From Arthrobacter caoxuetaonis (GTDB lineage Bacteria; Actinomycetota; Actinomycetes; Actinomycetales; Micrococcaceae): a stretch of DNA of 64,000 nt. Location: the NCBI RefSeq assembly GCF_023921125.1, contig NZ_CP099466.1, positions 1,364,001 to 1,428,000 of the forward strand. The letters run 5' to 3'. Position numbers and translations under genes: made by a program. Each line of letters opens with the position of its first letter. Position 1 is the first letter of the stretch. Below, in pieces: positions 63,502 through 64,000 of the stretch. Under the pieces are notes generated by a model that was not told the origin of the DNA, did no database searches, and was given only the letters and a program-made list of their open reading frames with translations.

Positions 63502-63882
63502 TTGCTGAAGGAACAGGACATCATGGCGGTGCTCCCGGCCAGGGACGTTGCCCGGGCAAGGGACTTCTACGGGAACGTTCTTGGCCTGGACCCGCCGCTG
63601 GTCATGGACGAGGAGAACCTGATTTACCGCAGTGGAAACGGAACCTCATTCCTCGTCTACAAAACCGACAATGCCGGGAGTGCAAAAAACACCCAGATGG
63701 GCTGGGAAAGCTCGGATATTGAAGGTGATGTGGCTGCCCTGCGGGAACGCGGAGTCGTGTTCGAGGAATACGATTTTCCGGGCGTGGAGACCTCGGATGG
63801 CATTGCCTCAACCCCCGTCGGGAAAGCTGCGTGGTTCTTGGACAGTGAGGGCAACATCCTGAACCTCTTCCAGCGCGCGTAG
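63502..63882 (+). CDS. VOC-superfamily (glyoxalase/bleomycin-resistance fold) protein
   Basis: 126 residues, a single VOC domain. The beta-alpha-beta-beta-beta units are visible: IMAVLPARDVARARDFYGNVLGLDPPLV in overview (first half), then GWESSDIEGDVAALRERGVVFEEYDFPG and AAWFLDSEGNILNLFQRA with the C-terminal metal-ligand Glu pattern (EGN-xLNLFQ). Substrate unknown. It starts with TTG, supported by AAGGAGGGG five bases upstream; the next ATG is seven codons in and would remove the first strand. It stands alone before the terminator at 63963. Confidence 0.85.
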   Translation: MLKEQDIMAVLPARDVARARDFYGNVLGLDPPLVMDEENLIYRSGNGTSFLVYKTDNAGSAKNTQMGWESSDIEGDVAALRERGVVFEEYDFPGVETSDGIASTPVGKAAWFLDSEGNILNLFQRA

Positions 63883-63962
63883 GGGTTCCCCGGCACTCAA
63901 TCAAACCCGCTCAATCACACCCGGAGGCACGGGCGGCCCCTGCGGCCGCACCAAGAGGGCAG

Positions 63963-63994
63963 AACGGTCCGTTTGAAACCAAACGGGCCGTTTT
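63963..63994 (+). terminator. Terminator after the VOC gene
   Basis: AACGGTCCGTTTG (63963-63975) pairs with CAAACGGGCCGTT (63980-63992) with one G-U pair, followed by TTCGG. The 80 bases between the VOC stop and this hairpin hold no feature. Confidence 0.8.
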
Positions 63995-64000
63995 CGGCGT

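Overview
This is one contiguous stretch of a high-GC actinobacterial chromosome. The rRNA genes, GC-ending codon use and gene order point to Micrococcaceae, most likely Arthrobacter in the broad sense. From memory the 16S V1 region resembles the A. citreus/luteolus/koreensis group, but I could not run a search. Much of the gene order matches the block around pheST, argCJBDFRGH, mpg, tyrS, tlyA, nadK, recN, pyrG and xerD in Mycobacterium tuberculosis (Rv1649 to Rv1701). The inserted or replaced segments therefore stand out.

Layout. Positions 1-4000 hold a truncated MFS exporter, a MutT-type Nudix hydrolase, an ArsR repressor/START-domain pair, an Rv2578c-type radical SAM protein and a small HEXXH protein. 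Positions 4133-7753 are pheST. Positions 7830-11000 are accessory: a TfoX-N protein, a membrane protein, a DUF2975/XRE pair and a quinone oxidoreductase. Positions 11100-19790 are the complete arginine pathway, argCJBDFR then argGH. Positions 19880-26930 hold a short PdxH-like oxidase, a tctCBA tricarboxylate uptake operon, a mycothiol-dependent isomerase-like protein, a double START-domain protein, mpg and apt. Positions 27045-30650 encode a HelD-type ATPase and TyrS. A complete rrs-rrl-rrf operon fills 31238-36702 and is followed by about 1.3 kb with no convincing gene but two tandem repeat arrays.

Positions 38116-48792 are a compact run of genes on the + strand: a repeat-rich basic protein with a TPR-like C-terminus, a HAD phosphatase, a small protein, tlyA, nadK, recN, pyrG, a Nudix hydrolase and xerD. 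Positions 48880-52530 are accessory: MarR with a flavin monooxygenase, another Nudix hydrolase, and a DUF4188/MerR pair. Positions 52599-59028 form a propionate (2-methylcitrate cycle) locus with its own GntR regulator. Positions 59041-63002 hold a CitA/CitB-type two-component system facing a dicarboxylate symporter. A VOC protein and a terminator close the window.

How the parts work together. The arginine block makes arginine from glutamate, with ArgR encoded inside the operon and ARG-box-like sites before argC. The prp locus turns propionate into propionyl-CoA (PrpE), 2-methylcitrate (PrpC), methylisocitrate (PrpD plus probably aconitase) and then pyruvate plus succinate (PrpB). The tct operon and the symporter next to the CitAB-like system both import C4/C6 acids. 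At least nine genes, and perhaps eleven, start directly behind a TAnnnT -10 element, which suggests leaderless mRNAs are common here.

The most unusual signals are: an array of imperfect CTGC-headed repeats (37321-37500) with reversed units after it; the 46-residue repeats in the 38116-40353 protein, with a structured leader upstream; a 43-bp dyad covering the ribosome binding site of the DUF2975/XRE operon; and two members of a 56-nt palindromic repeat family (3499-3554 and 19799-19854). I saw no CRISPR array, insertion sequence, prophage or tRNA gene.
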